Shown here: positions 54,275 to 64,000 of the stretch, one piece after another
Layout of the letters: the number at the start of each line of letters is the position of its first letter
How positions within the stretch are numbered: the stretch's first letter is position 1
Origin: Acidobacteriota bacterium
GTDB taxonomy: Bacteria > Acidobacteriota > Terriglobia > Acidiferrales > UBA7541
DNA length: 64,000 nucleotides
Reading direction: 5' to 3'
NCBI GenBank assembly: GCA_003167215.1
Contig: PMTV01000014.1
Location: 110,285 to 174,284 of the forward strand
Made by a program: the position numbers and the translations under genes
The notes under the pieces: model-generated
Database searches by the model: none
What the model was told of the DNA's origin: nothing
The model's input: only the letters and a program-made list of their open reading frames with translations

Positions 54275-55987
54275 CTAAACTCCCCGCTGCTGTGCCTGCG
54301 ACCCCGCGGTCAGCATTTCAACAGCGTCCTCGGGATACGCCAACATGCCGAACTGCGGCACATCGAGACCCGCCAGCTCGACTTCCCGTGTCACGCGCAT
54401 GGAGCGCCATGCATTCACGGCGGAGAAAATAATATAAGTCGCTCCGAATGCATAAATCGCCAAGAGCGTAGCGCCACCGAGTTGCACCAGGAACTGTGAC
54501 GAGTCGCCGTGAAGCAAACCGGTGACGCCTTGGCCTGTTTTGCCGAGGTACGCCGCCGTGCCCACGCCATTCCACCCGGCGCCGTATGTCCCATCGGCGA
54601 AGATCCCTAAAGAAACCGCGCCCAGCCAACCACAGTAGCCGTGAACGGAAATAGCACCGCACGGGTCGTCGATCTTGAGGATTCGTTCGTTGAAGAGTAC
54701 GCCTCCACAAACCACAATGCCTGCAATCACGCCGATGATCACCGATGCCGTGGGACTTACGAATGCGCACGGCGCAGTGATAGCTACCAGTCCCGCAAGC
54801 ATTCCATTGCAAGCCATGGTTATGTCAGGCTTGCCAAAAAGTTTGTACCACAGAAGCATCGCTGCGGCAGAGCCTGCCACTGCCGCGAGATTCGTATTCA
54901 CCGCTACAACCGAGATGCGAAGGTCCGTTGCACCGAGCGTCGAGCCGGGATTGAAACCCATCCACCCAAAGAGCAGAAGAAACGTGCCGGTAACGACGAA
55001 CACGATGTTGGAAGCCGGGAATGCCCGCGGCTTTCCATCCGCACCATACTTGCCAAGCCGTGGCCCAAGGATGAGCGCCAGCGCCATAGCGCAAAAGCCT
55101 CCGATACTGTGGACCACCGAGGAACCGGCAAAATCCACATAACCGTGACCGAGGTGCATGCTGGAGCCCAATTGGGAGAGCCAACCGCCTCCCCAGACCC
55201 AACAGCCGGAAATCGGGTAAAGGAAGGCGCCAATAAACAGCTCACAAAAAAGGAAGGCCCAGAAGGTGATCCGCTCGCAAATCGCGCCAACGATAATGTA
55301 GCCGGCAGTCTCCATAAACACGACTTCGAAGAGCGTCAAGCAATTGCTGCCCGCATCGTACGCTGGGCCCGTAAGAAAAAATCCCTTGCCTCCCAGAAAT
55401 CCCCATTGGCCGCTTCCAATCAGGAAATGATTCAGAGTTGGGACGCCACCGAGATTCGAGGGAGCAGCATTCACAGCCACAGCGCCGAATTGGAAAGCGT
55501 ATCCGACTGCGTAGTAAGCAAGGAATGCAAAAACGTAGGCCGCGAAGTTCAGCATCATCAGGTGCGCGGCATTCTTCTTGCGCACCAGCCCGCATGTCAG
55601 CAGAGCAAAGCCCGCTTGCATGAATAGAACAAGATAGCCGGTGAGAAGTGTCCACGAAAAGTTCGTCGCGATACGTGTGTGGCCCACGCCATCGGCAAGC
55701 TTCAGCGCCAGAGGTTCCCTGGCTGCCTGGGCTTGGAATTCTTCAAAGTCCTTCTTGCTCTTGGCGTAATCGGGCGCGTTCTTGTCAGTCGGCTCCGGCA
55801 CAACAAAGGGATTGCCGGCCGCATCGGCGACCGAAAACTTATCGCCCGTCGTAGTGCCCGCGGGATCGGGTTGCGATTGATCTGCAAAAACGAGATTCAT
55901 CGAGCCACAAAGAATTTGTGCAAGGACCAAGGCCGCAATCGACTTCGACATCCACTTTAAAGTGCGCCGAGGGAGTGCATATTGCAT
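54275..55987 (-). CDS. amt: Ammonium transporter (Amt)
   Basis: About 570 residues. The track starts at 56035, but the ATG at 55987 follows AAGGAGCTCCAG and opens a signal peptide ([22 protein letters not shown]), so I use it. After a periplasmic linker, eleven or so helices carry the Amt signature [17 protein letters not shown] and ammonia-channel histidines in [11 protein letters not shown]. It imports ammonium or ammonia across the inner membrane. Between glnK and glnD, the usual partner order, with GlnK able to block the channel when nitrogen is sufficient. Confidence 0.93.
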   Translation of the reverse strand: MQYALPRRTLKWMSKSIAALVLAQILCGSMNLVFADQSQPDPAGTTTGDKFSVADAAGNPFVVPEPTDKNAPDYAKSKKDFEEFQAQAAREPLALKLADGVGHTRIATNFSWTLLTGYLVLFMQAGFALLTCGLVRKKNAAHLMMLNFAAYVFAFLAYYAVGYAFQFGAVAVNAAPSNLGGVPTLNHFLIGSGQWGFLGGKGFFLTGPAYDAGSNCLTLFEVVFMETAGYIIVGAICERITFWAFLFCELFIGAFLYPISGCWVWGGGWLSQLGSSMHLGHGYVDFAGSSVVHSIGGFCAMALALILGPRLGKYGADGKPRAFPASNIVFVVTGTFLLLFGWMGFNPGSTLGATDLRISVVAVNTNLAAVAGSAAAMLLWYKLFGKPDITMACNGMLAGLVAITAPCAFVSPTASVIIGVIAGIVVCGGVLFNERILKIDDPCGAISVHGYCGWLGAVSLGIFADGTYGAGWNGVGTAAYLGKTGQGVTGLLHGDSSQFLVQLGGATLLAIYAFGATYIIFSAVNAWRSMRVTREVELAGLDVPQFGMLAYPEDAVEMLTAGSQAQQRGV

Positions 55988-56050
55988 CTGGAGCTCCTTT
56001 CCTGATTGAGGTAATGGCGGCGTTCGCTGCGCCATTCGTCAAGAAAATGT

Positions 56051-56395
<345 letters not shown>

Positions 56396-56684
56396 TTACT
56401 CCTTTTGTTCCCGATCGGAAAACCCGCCGTAGGCAAGAACGTATAGAACCTAGAAACACACGATCAGTCAAATAAAAAACGTTTATCGCTTGCATCAGCT
56501 TTCCGACGGTTGGTTGTAGGTCGCCAAAAATTAGGGCCGACCCCGGAATCAGAAGATTGCTGAACCGTCGGTCCGCGATTCCCTTGTGACACGGACATGG
56601 GCGCGAGCACCCGTGTATTCGGGAAGGCTGGTAGCGAGCGTTGTCATGGTGATAGCCTTGGATGGCTGCAGCGGGAACAAAAAA

Positions 56685-57614
56685 ATGCGTAAACCCATTG
56701 TCGTGGTTGGAAGCATCAACCTTGATCTCGTTGCGACTGCGGAGCGCGTGCCTCTACCGGGCGAAACTCTCACGGGCCGCAGCTTTTCAACTTTCCACGG
56801 TGGCAAAGGGGCCAACCAAGCTGTCGCGGCGGGCAGGCTCGATTACCCTGTCAGCATGGTAGGCAAGGTGGGTGATGATTCATTCGGCTCCTCCCTGAAA
56901 AGCGCGCTGCGCAAAGCCGGTGTGGACGTAAGAGCAGTCGAAACAGTGAAAGGTTCCTCGGGCGTCGCGCTGATCAATATTGGCGAGGACGGACAGAACA
57001 GTATTGTCGTGGTTCCCGGCGCAAATGGAAAGTTGCTGCCCAAGCATATAACGCAATCCGCTGCTCTTTTGCGCAAGGCTGGGATGCTTTTGACCCAACT
57101 CGAGATTCCGCTGATCACGATGGAGACCCTGGCGGTCTTCGCACACAAGAATGAAATTCCGCTGATGCTGGACCCCGCTCCCGCGCGCGAACTCCCGAAG
57201 GGATTGCTGCAATGCGCCACATGGATCACGCCGAACGAAAGCGAAACGCGCATCCTCTGCGGCCTTAGCGCCGGCGAGCCTGTAACCCCGGCGACCGCGG
57301 CGCGTTGCGCCGATCTGCTTTTGGAGTGCGGCCCCAAGAACGTTGTGATTAAGATGGGTTCGCAAGGCGCTTTTCTCGCCACTGCCTCGGGAATTCGGGA
57401 GATGATTCCGCCCTTCGTGGTGAAAGCTGTGGACACTACCGCTGCGGGAGATGCCTTCAACGCAGGCTTCGCGGTAAGTCTTCTCTCGGGTGCGGCGCCG
57501 GTGCAGGCGGCGCGCTATGCCTCGGCGGTCGCAGCCATTTCCGTCACGCGAATGGGAGCGCAGCCTTCCATGCCGTCCGCCCGCGATGTGGATCGGTTTT
57601 TGAAGCTGCAATAA
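56685..57614 (+). CDS. rbsK: Ribokinase (PfkB family)
   Basis: About 310 residues. The ORF track starts at 56586, but MRKPIVVVGSINLDLV at 56685 is the proper N-terminus of the family. The substrate motif FHGGKGANQAVAAG is near residue 40 and the catalytic DTTAAGDAFNAGF near residue 250, with Asp of GDAF as base. It phosphorylates ribose or a related sugar with ATP. It stands alone; the DMT permease at 1.6 kb is far away and not obviously linked. It is convergent with the TPR gene four bases away. Confidence 0.88.
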   Translation: MRKPIVVVGSINLDLVATAERVPLPGETLTGRSFSTFHGGKGANQAVAAGRLDYPVSMVGKVGDDSFGSSLKSALRKAGVDVRAVETVKGSSGVALINIGEDGQNSIVVVPGANGKLLPKHITQSAALLRKAGMLLTQLEIPLITMETLAVFAHKNEIPLMLDPAPARELPKGLLQCATWITPNESETRILCGLSAGEPVTPATAARCADLLLECGPKNVVIKMGSQGAFLATASGIREMIPPFVVKAVDTTAAGDAFNAGFAVSLLSGAAPVQAARYASAVAAISVTRMGAQPSMPSARDVDRFLKLQ

Positions 57615-57618
57615 AGCA

Positions 57619-58935
57619 TTATGGCTTGGGCTCTGCGGTTAGTTCCGGTTGCGGCAGGGCTTCGCCGCTGAGTTCGCTTTGTCGGCGTGCGCGGCTGGCG
57701 TTGAGCAAACGCGTTGCGGTATCAAGCTCTGCCTGCCCTTCTTTGGATCGGCCCACGCGCAACAAAATCTGGCCCTTCAAATTATGGTAGTTAGGATTGT
57801 CCGGCTCGATCGTGCGGGCGGAATCGATTGCAACTAAAGCCTCGTCGAATTTCTTCTCGTGCTGGTACACCCTGGCGAGTCCGAAATACGAACTCGCGAG
57901 ATGAGAATCCCGTCGCAGCGCTTCCCGAAAATTTTGCCCGGCCTTTTCGTCGTCCTGCAGATACAAGTAAACAAGACCGAGCCGGTCGTAGTTGAACGCC
58001 ACGTCGGGTTCCAGCGCGATGTCTTTCTCAAATTCTTCTTTAGCGTGAACAAAATCCGGGCGAACCAGGTACGCCAGTCCCAAATTGAAGTGGACGAAAG
58101 GAAGGTTGGGGTCGGATTGCGCGGCTTGCTCGAGCTCCGCAAGAGCCTTGTCATTTTCCTCGCGGTTCAAAAAGGCCTTGCCCATCAGCAGGTGGTATTC
58201 CGCGGTGTTCTGCCCCAATTCAACGAACCGCGTCAGCGCACGTTCTTGCAAGGCGTTATTCCCCGCTTTGTCCGCAGCGTTGCCGAGTACGTAGAGATAG
58301 TTCAAGTCCTCTGATTCCTGCGGCCACAAATCCTGAAGCGCACGCACCGCGTCGGCGTCGCGGTCCGTAAAGAAATAGCAAAGGCCGAGTAGGTAGCGCG
58401 CCTGCACGGAATCCGGATGGTCGCGCACAACAGATTCAAAGGGCGCGATCGCGGAACGAAATTCGCTTTGGCGGTAGTAAACCAGTCCGATGTTCAGGCG
58501 GATTCCGGAGACGCTGGGCGCAAGCTTTTCCGCCTTGTTCAGCAAATCCAGCGCCTGGGACCAGCTCTGACGGCGCATTGCGATCACGCCAAGATTTGCG
58601 TAAGCACCTGCCGAGTTGGGGTCCCGCTCAAGCACTTGCTTGAATAAGCTTTCGGCTTCGTTCAAATTCCCAGCGCGAAGGGCAGCTTCGCCGCTGGCGA
58701 AAAGCTCGGGGATGGCCGGTTGCTGCGCATCACTCCGAGCACCTTGCGACGAGGCTTGCCAGGGACCGGAAGTCGAAAAGCAAGAAGACAAATGCCCTGT
58801 CGAGGCGCGGGCTGAAGAGAAAAGGAACAAAACCGCGATCCACAACCTGATCGCTGAATACGCAATTCTAGAACCGGTTAGAATTGTGCCCTTCTTTTGT
58901 TTTGAATGAGTTGCAATCACGAAAAACGCTAGCAC
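57619..58935 (-). CDS. TPR-repeat protein, probably exported
   Basis: A 438-residue TPR protein with eight or more repeats, for example YANLGVIAMRRQSWSQAL and FNLGLAYLVRPDFVHAKEEF. A hydrophobic segment (AIRLWIAVLFLFSSARAS) near residue 30 is a likely signal or anchor. The only start codons before it are GTGs at 58935 and 58920, so the exact N-terminus is unsure. The C-terminus ends in a Pro/Glu-rich tail. It resembles the TPR protein at the window start only in repeat type. Role as a scaffold is inferred. Confidence 0.8.
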   Translation of the reverse strand: MLAFFVIATHSKQKKGTILTGSRIAYSAIRLWIAVLFLFSSARASTGHLSSCFSTSGPWQASSQGARSDAQQPAIPELFASGEAALRAGNLNEAESLFKQVLERDPNSAGAYANLGVIAMRRQSWSQALDLLNKAEKLAPSVSGIRLNIGLVYYRQSEFRSAIAPFESVVRDHPDSVQARYLLGLCYFFTDRDADAVRALQDLWPQESEDLNYLYVLGNAADKAGNNALQERALTRFVELGQNTAEYHLLMGKAFLNREENDKALAELEQAAQSDPNLPFVHFNLGLAYLVRPDFVHAKEEFEKDIALEPDVAFNYDRLGLVYLYLQDDEKAGQNFREALRRDSHLASSYFGLARVYQHEKKFDEALVAIDSARTIEPDNPNYHNLKGQILLRVGRSKEGQAELDTATRLLNASRARRQSELSGEALPQPELTAEPKP

Positions 58936-59157
58936 GCCGTTTGGCGAATTTCAAGGATGTGTGCGTTGTGGACGGTCTAGTACTACGACGCAGTTCGCGC
59001 GCACTCTGACGCAAGGCGCGGAATTTCGCGACGCAGGTCCTATGAGCGCAACCTCAAAACCAGGACGCTTTAGGAATACGTGGCGGAAGCGGACGTCCCG
59101 TGATTGCTCTGCTGCACGCGGCGCCGTTATACCAGGGCGGCACAAAGCTTTTTTCGC
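58936..59157. other. Intergenic region, no gene seen
   Basis: Between the divergent TPR and TonB receptor genes. No ORF, RNA or clear structure is recognised in this part; the promoter of the receptor lies just after it. Confidence 0.5.
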
Positions 59158-59186
59158 TTGACATACGGCGGCCCATGAATTTTAAT
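59158..59186 (+). promoter_or_regulatory. Strong candidate promoter of the second TonB receptor
   Basis: TTGACA and TTTAAT are separated by exactly 17 bases, followed by an AT-rich stretch (TTAATAAATTTAATAAAAG). The start codon is about 175 bases downstream, leaving a long 5' leader. It is the best sigma-70-like sequence in the window. Confidence 0.6.
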
Positions 59187-59361
59187 TCGTTTTAATAAAT
59201 TTAATAAAAGACACGGGTGGGGTGCCCAAGCGCATTTGGACTCCGAAGTCCTGAATCCGGTTTCGAGTATTCCCTATTCTCGCGGCTGTCCGGAATCTTG
59301 CGTGTTGAGCGCACAATTGCACATGCGTGACCTCTTGACTTTCAGATCGACGGAGACGGCC

Positions 59362-62300
59362 ATGAAATTTCTTCGCACCGCTTTCTGCTCGCTCATATTC
59401 CTTTTGTGCGCCTCAGCAGCGGCCTTCGCCCAGGACACTGGCACGTTCACCGGGACGGTCCATGACAGCTCGGGTGCAGTTGTGGTCGGCGCAGAAGCGA
59501 ATATTTCCAATTCTGCTATCGGAATGAATAAGACGGTAACAACGAATACGGACGGAGATTGGGTTACTCCCTACATTCCGAACGGTACATACAATATAAC
59601 CGTCACCGCGAAAGGGTTTAAGAAATACGAGGCCAAGGGTGTAGTCCTGCGAGTCGGGCAAACGGCAAAAGTAGATGTAACGCTCGAGGTCGGAGCGATC
59701 ACGAACGAAGTTACGGTTGTGGGCCAGGGCCTGGCGCAGGTCGAGACAGAATCGGCGCAGGTCGGCGGAGTGCTCACCGGGACTGAAATCACGCAACTGC
59801 AATTGAATGGCCGCGATTTTGCGCAACTTATAACGCTGACCCCTGGAGTAAACAACCAAACCGGTCAGGATGAGGGACAGGTTGGAATCGTCGGCAATAC
59901 CATCTTTTCGGTGAACGGAGGCCGCGGAGAAAACAACAACTGGGAAGTGGATGGCGGCGACGACATGGACAACGGCAGCAACAACTCGCTGAACGTTTTC
60001 CCCAGCATCGACTCAATTGCAGAAGTCCGTGTTCTGACCTCCAATTATGGCGCGGAATATGGACGAAATGCCTCCGGAACGGTGGAGACGGAACTCAAGT
60101 CCGGAACGAACTCCTTTCACGGAGACGTGTATGAGTTCGTGCGCAACGACCTTTTCAATGCAAAGAATTATTTTGATGGACCGGGTCCGACCCCGGAATA
60201 CAAGAAGAATGATTTCGGTTACACGCTGGGCGGCCCGATTTACATCCCCGGCCACTACAACACGGATAAGAGCAAAACATTCTTCTTCTGGTCGGAGGAA
60301 TGGCGGCTGGAACGCATTCCCAATACGTTCAATATCCCGGTTCCATCAAATGCCGAGAGAGGTGGGAACTTCAGCGACGTATGCCCGGGTCCGGATTGTC
60401 CCAACTTGCCCGGCGGCGGAACGCAGATTGCAACACCGCTGGATCCCAATGCACTGGCCATCCTTGCTGAGATCAACGCGCCCAATAGCACGACTGGTTG
60501 CCCTTCGACGATTAGTTCCTGCTACAACGCTGACATCATACAACCCACTTACTGGCGTGAAGAACTTCTGCGAGTGGACCACAACTTCTCCAGCAACCTG
60601 CGAGGCATGTTTCATTACATCCACGACTCCTGGAATACGGTTACGCCCACGACGCTGTGGTCCAACGCGACGCTGCCTTCGATTCAGACGAAATTTGTGG
60701 GTCCGACAACGAGCGCGGTCGCGCGGCTGGTGTACACGGCTTCACCGACACTGGTGAATGAATTCGTCTTCAGCTATACGGCCGACCACATTTTTCTCAC
60801 GAACGTGGGACCGTTCGCGCGCCCCGACAGCATGACGATGACCGGTATTTTCCCCGACTTTGGCGGAAAACTGCCGACGGTGAGTGTGAGCGGCAACCAA
60901 GCCTACGGGCAGGGATTTACTGCTGACCCGTCGGATGAGCCGTGGAACAATGCGAACCCGACGTACACCATCCGGGACAACGTCACCAAGATCATCGGCA
61001 AACACACTTTGAAATTCGGGGCCTACGCTGTGATCGCGCAGAAGAATGAATTCTCCGGCACGGGACTGGAAGGCTCGCTTTCATTCGATGCCACGAACAC
61101 GAACGTCACCACGGGAAACGCGTTTGCGGACTTGCTGCTCGGTAATATCTCGACCTTTTCGCAGGTAAATCTGGAACCAAAGTATTACAGCCGCTATCAA
61201 TTCGTGGAACCGTACATCAACGACGATTTTCACATCACGCCGCGGCTGACTTTGAACCTCGGGCTGCGCCTAAGTCTGTTTGGCACCTACTACGAAAAAG
61301 AGAAGAACACCTACAACTTTGAGCCCGGCGCTTTTAACCCTGCGAACGCGCCCGAACTCGACCCGGCGGGCTCGGGAGCTCTGGTGAATCCCATCACCGG
61401 GGCATTCCTTTCGCCGACAAACCCCGCCGATGCTCAGTTTTTGTACAACGGACTCGTTCAGTGCGGTGCTTCGGGCGCTCCGCGTGGGTGCATGAAAGGC
61501 CATTTATTCAATCCGGCGCCGAGAGTTGGGTTCGCCTGGGACATTTTCGGTGACGGAAAGACCTCGCTGCGCGGCGGCTACGGAATCTTCTTCGATCACG
61601 GTAATGGAAACGAGGGAAACAGCGAGTCCTTGGAAGGAAGTCCACCCTTTGTACTGAACCCACAGCAGCCGAACATCGCTGCGGGAGTGGGGTCCTGCCC
61701 CTCGAGCGGTACTGGATATACGTGCATCGGCGGTAGCGGAGCATTGGCTTACCCTCTTAGCCTGGTGGCCATTCCTACCCATGCCGTATGGCCGTATATG
61801 CAACAGTGGAATCTGAGTATCGAACGGGAAGTGTTTAAGAATACGGTTCTGCAGGTTGGATATGTGGGCAGCAAAGGAACCCATCTGGCATTGAACGTGG
61901 ACCAGAACCAGTTGCAACCGACCGCGACGTCTCAAAATCCCTACAATCCCGGCGAACCAATTGTGATACAGAACAACACCGGACAAGTGGTAAACACAAA
62001 CTGCAACACTCTGACGGTGAATGGCATCGCTCTAACGGGGCAGGCTGCCATTAATCTGGGGACCGCCTGCGGAAACGATCCGTCGCCATACCGTCCTTTT
62101 GTTGGTTATGGAACGATCACTCGCAAGTACTACGGGGCGGATTCGAACTACAACTCGCTGCAAGTTTCCATCCGGCGGACGATTGCGCCGTTGGTGGTGT
62201 CGTTGTCCTACACCTACAGCCATTCGATCGACGATGCCTCCGACTTGGCCGACCAGAACTTCGTAAATTCTTACGACTTGGCCGCGAACCGTGCGAGCTC

Positions 62301-62961
62301 GAACTTCGATGAACGCCATATTCTGACGTTCAGCTACGTGTACAGCCTTCCCTCGCACTGGGCGAGCGGATGGAAGAAGGTCGCATTGGCAGGGTGGCAG
62401 TATTCCGGGATAACGTCGTTTAATACCGGACAGCCCTTCAGCGTGTTGAATGGCGTTTTCGGCGACAATGCTGGAGTAGCCAACGGTGTGGGAACTAACG
62501 GCTCTTATGCTGACCTGGTTCCCGGTGTGAGTCCCTACAGCAAACCTTCGGCGGCCGCAATTGCAGCGCTGGTTCCGGGGACGGGCCCCCTGCTCTTCAA
62601 CCCCGCAGCCTTTGAAGCCCCGACCGGGCTGACCTTCGGAGACTCCGGCAGAAACCTGCTGAATAATCCGAGCCGATTGAACTTTGACATGGCAATGTTC
62701 AAGAACTTTCCGATTCACGAATCCATTTCGATGCAATTTCGCGTGGAAGCATTCAACATTTTCAACCACACGCAATGGGCGAGCAACAACGCAACGGCAA
62801 GTACGACGGGAAGCGGTGGTGACGCGTACAATACGATCTCCTGCTATGGAGGCCCCAGCAATTCCGCTGCGTATTCTTCGTGTCTTGGAAGCGGATTCCT
62901 GCAGCCGGAGGGGGCGCACAATCCCCGGATTCTCCAGCTTGGGTTGAAGCTGCTGTTCTAG
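59362..62961 (+). CDS. Oar-type TonB-dependent receptor
   Basis: About 1199 residues. The ORF track starts at 59236, but MKFLRTAFCSLIFLLCAS at 59362, after CGGAGACGGCC, is a clean signal peptide ending at AFA-QD. A carboxypeptidase-regulatory domain follows (GTFTGTVHDSSGAVVVGAEA), then the plug (AEYGRNASGTVETELKSG) and the long barrel, closing with ILQLGLKLLF, an outer-membrane C-terminal signature. It shares architecture with the receptor at 36069 but not its surroundings: no adjoining catabolic operon, its own promoter and its own terminator. The ligand is unknown. Confidence 0.9.
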   Translation: MKFLRTAFCSLIFLLCASAAAFAQDTGTFTGTVHDSSGAVVVGAEANISNSAIGMNKTVTTNTDGDWVTPYIPNGTYNITVTAKGFKKYEAKGVVLRVGQTAKVDVTLEVGAITNEVTVVGQGLAQVETESAQVGGVLTGTEITQLQLNGRDFAQLITLTPGVNNQTGQDEGQVGIVGNTIFSVNGGRGENNNWEVDGGDDMDNGSNNSLNVFPSIDSIAEVRVLTSNYGAEYGRNASGTVETELKSGTNSFHGDVYEFVRNDLFNAKNYFDGPGPTPEYKKNDFGYTLGGPIYIPGHYNTDKSKTFFFWSEEWRLERIPNTFNIPVPSNAERGGNFSDVCPGPDCPNLPGGGTQIATPLDPNALAILAEINAPNSTTGCPSTISSCYNADIIQPTYWREELLRVDHNFSSNLRGMFHYIHDSWNTVTPTTLWSNATLPSIQTKFVGPTTSAVARLVYTASPTLVNEFVFSYTADHIFLTNVGPFARPDSMTMTGIFPDFGGKLPTVSVSGNQAYGQGFTADPSDEPWNNANPTYTIRDNVTKIIGKHTLKFGAYAVIAQKNEFSGTGLEGSLSFDATNTNVTTGNAFADLLLGNISTFSQVNLEPKYYSRYQFVEPYINDDFHITPRLTLNLGLRLSLFGTYYEKEKNTYNFEPGAFNPANAPELDPAGSGALVNPITGAFLSPTNPADAQFLYNGLVQCGASGAPRGCMKGHLFNPAPRVGFAWDIFGDGKTSLRGGYGIFFDHGNGNEGNSESLEGSPPFVLNPQQPNIAAGVGSCPSSGTGYTCIGGSGALAYPLSLVAIPTHAVWPYMQQWNLSIEREVFKNTVLQVGYVGSKGTHLALNVDQNQLQPTATSQNPYNPGEPIVIQNNTGQVVNTNCNTLTVNGIALTGQAAINLGTACGNDPSPYRPFVGYGTITRKYYGADSNYNSLQVSIRRTIAPLVVSLSYTYSHSIDDASDLADQNFVNSYDLAANRASSNFDERHILTFSYVYSLPSHWASGWKKVALAGWQYSGITSFNTGQPFSVLNGVFGDNAGVANGVGTNGSYADLVPGVSPYSKPSAAAIAALVPGTGPLLFNPAAFEAPTGLTFGDSGRNLLNNPSRLNFDMAMFKNFPIHESISMQFRVEAFNIFNHTQWASNNATASTTGSGGDAYNTISCYGGPSNSAAYSSCLGSGFLQPEGAHNPRILQLGLKLLF

Positions 62962-62991
62962 GCGACAAAAGACTTTACACAGGCTGTTCGA

Positions 62992-63022
62992 GGGCGCCCC
63001 GAGAAACGGGGCGCCCTTTTTT
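62992..63022 (+). terminator. Rho-independent terminator after the TonB receptor
   Basis: GGGCGCCCCG and CGGGGCGCCC form a perfect ten-base stem with an AGAAA loop, followed by six Ts. It lies 30 bases after the receptor stop and is a textbook intrinsic terminator. Confidence 0.9.
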
Positions 63023-63100
63023 ATTGGGTGCGAACTGATCGTCTACGAGGAGTCCTTCTAACCGATCTGCGGACTTCGGAATAGGGCAGGCAAAAATATT

Positions 63101-64000
63101 TCAGGGAGCCGGCAGGGGTTTCGTATCGCGGATTCCCTTCCCTTCAACTAGCGTGTAGATGTTGTCAGGCGCCACATTCTGGAGCTTCTCGACCAAGCCG
63201 CTGGGCCATTGAACTTCCACGGAATCCAGGTTTGATTCCTTGCCTAACCCAAAATGCAGGCGCAGATCGTTTTGCGAGAGGTAGCTCGCGCCTCCGCGGA
63301 CTTCGTTGAACTGCACGAGCTTGCCCGCGCGCACGGTGACGCGCGCGCCAATCGCGGCGCGGTTGCTCTTCGTGCCGATGAGCTTGAAGAGAACGCGGTG
63401 ATTTCCGGCGACGCCATGATTCAGCAGTAGCGAGGGCGGCTCGCCCACATTCAAAAGCAGGACATCGATGTTTCCATCGTTATTGACGTCGCCGAACGCC
63501 GCGCCGCGTCGCGAAGCAAGCGGAATCGCATTGAGCCCGGCGGTTGCAGCGGAATCCGTGAACGTGCCGTCGTGATTATTCATGTGCAGCATCAGTGGCT
63601 CGCGATAGCGCGGGCCGGAATCCAGCGAGTCCATCTGCGGGTAAACGTGCCCGCTGGCGACGAAAAGATCGACCCATCCATCGTTGTCGAAATCGAAAAA
63701 CCCCGTGCCCCATTTCACGTAGGGATAGCTGGTCGTAGCCACGCCTGCTTTCCAACTGACGTCGTCAAAGCCCGTGGCGCCCAGATTGTGGTAGAGGCTG
63801 TCCCCTTGGTCCATGAAATTGGTGACGAAGATGTCGAGCCGGCCATCGTGATCGTAATCGCCAAAGTCCACGCCCATCGAGCCTTCGGCGTCTCCTTCGG
63901 CGCTTAAGGCCGTGCCGCTTTGCATGCCGACGTCGGTAAACGTGCCGTTGTGATTGTTGTGGTAAAGATAATTGGGGCCAGTATCGTTAGCGACATAGAG
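63101..64000 (-). CDS. CRTAC1-family FG-GAP/ASPIC-UnbV protein, N-terminal part outside the window
   Basis: The reading frame is open to the last base, so the gene begins beyond 64000; the ORF-track start at 63925 is an internal Met. About 299 C-terminal residues are visible. They hold FG-GAP/VCBS blades with calcium loops DYDHDGRLD, DFDNDGWVD and DVNNDGNID, and an ASPIC/UnbV domain (RAAIGARVTVRAGK, VQWPSG). The partial protein resembles the CRTAC1 gene at 7080 closely in pattern (FLYHN.., LLLNHG). It is convergent with the TonB receptor, separated by the strong terminator. Confidence 0.88.
   Translation of the reverse strand, partial: LYVANDTGPNYLYHNNHNGTFTDVGMQSGTALSAEGDAEGSMGVDFGDYDHDGRLDIFVTNFMDQGDSLYHNLGATGFDDVSWKAGVATTSYPYVKWGTGFFDFDNDGWVDLFVASGHVYPQMDSLDSGPRYREPLMLHMNNHDGTFTDSAATAGLNAIPLASRRGAAFGDVNNDGNIDVLLLNVGEPPSLLLNHGVAGNHRVLFKLIGTKSNRAAIGARVTVRAGKLVQFNEVRGGASYLSQNDLRLHFGLGKESNLDSVEVQWPSGLVEKLQNVAPDNIYTLVEGKGIRDTKPLPAP

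Overview
The window looks like a chromosomal segment of a soil Acidobacteriota (Terriglobia-like) bacterium. The reasons are two very large Oar-type TonB-dependent receptors with an N-terminal carboxypeptidase-regulatory domain, several CRTAC1-type FG-GAP/ASPIC-UnbV proteins, many periplasmic TPR proteins, moderately high GC, and a GTCATTCCGAGCG...GAGGAATC intergenic repeat. Taxonomy is inferred from gene content only. There is no phage, IS element, CRISPR array or rRNA. One tRNA-Leu(UAA) is present.

Layout. (1) 0.2-4.0 kb: exported TPR protein, DMT-type ureide/sugar permease, amidase. (2) 4.2-12.5 kb: a three-gene co-directional set made of a membrane-anchored five-heme cytochrome c fused to TPRs, a CRTAC1 FG-GAP/ASPIC protein translationally coupled to it, and a 1.2-kilo-residue TPR/FG-GAP/ASPIC protein with an unassigned C-terminal third. 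(3) 12.6-24.4 kb: a compact lipid-type biosynthetic cluster with many ATGA or TGATG overlaps. It holds a degenerate-HAD/fatty-acyl reductase fusion, a second extended SDR reductase, a polysaccharide pyruvyl transferase-like protein, two AMP-forming ligases, an enoyl-CoA hydratase, a dedicated acyl carrier protein, a diacylglycerol-kinase-like protein, a PlsC acyltransferase and a convergent CDP-alcohol phosphatidyltransferase. (4) 24.5-51.6 kb: an aromatic-catabolism island. It contains a PcaIJ-like CoA-transferase, tRNA-Leu, a URO-D-fold protein, and all four core subunit types of an acetophenone-carboxylase-like enzyme (two HyuA, one HyuB, one zinc-ribbon gamma) beside a feruloyl-CoA-synthase-like ligase. 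It continues with a TonB receptor, another AMP-forming ligase, a saccharopine-dehydrogenase-fold oxidoreductase, HxlR and IclR regulators, protocatechuate 3,4-dioxygenase (pcaHG), a MetE-like methyltransferase, a VanA-type Rieske demethylase, a 2,4'-dihydroxyacetophenone-dioxygenase-like cupin, a PQQ alcohol dehydrogenase and an amidohydrolase of the aryl-beta-ketoacyl-CoA hydrolase type. (5) 51.6-56.4 kb: nitrogen control, glnK-amt-glnD. (6) 56.7-64 kb: ribokinase, TPR protein, a second Oar-type TonB receptor with a good promoter and terminator, and a CRTAC1-type gene running off the window end.

How they fit together. Region 4 can be read as a route for lignin-derived aryl ketones. Uptake would be by the TonB receptor. 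The HyuA2/HyuB/gamma enzyme would carboxylate the methyl ketone to an aroylacetate, the ligase would form the CoA ester, and the amidohydrolase would cleave it to a benzoate plus acetyl-CoA. VanA would O-demethylate vanillate to protocatechuate, PcaHG would open the ring, and the PcaIJ-like transferase would act on 3-oxoadipate. This chain is an inference from family membership and proximity and no substrate can be read from sequence. It is the most interesting system in the window, followed by the lipid cluster and the cytochrome/CRTAC1 set.
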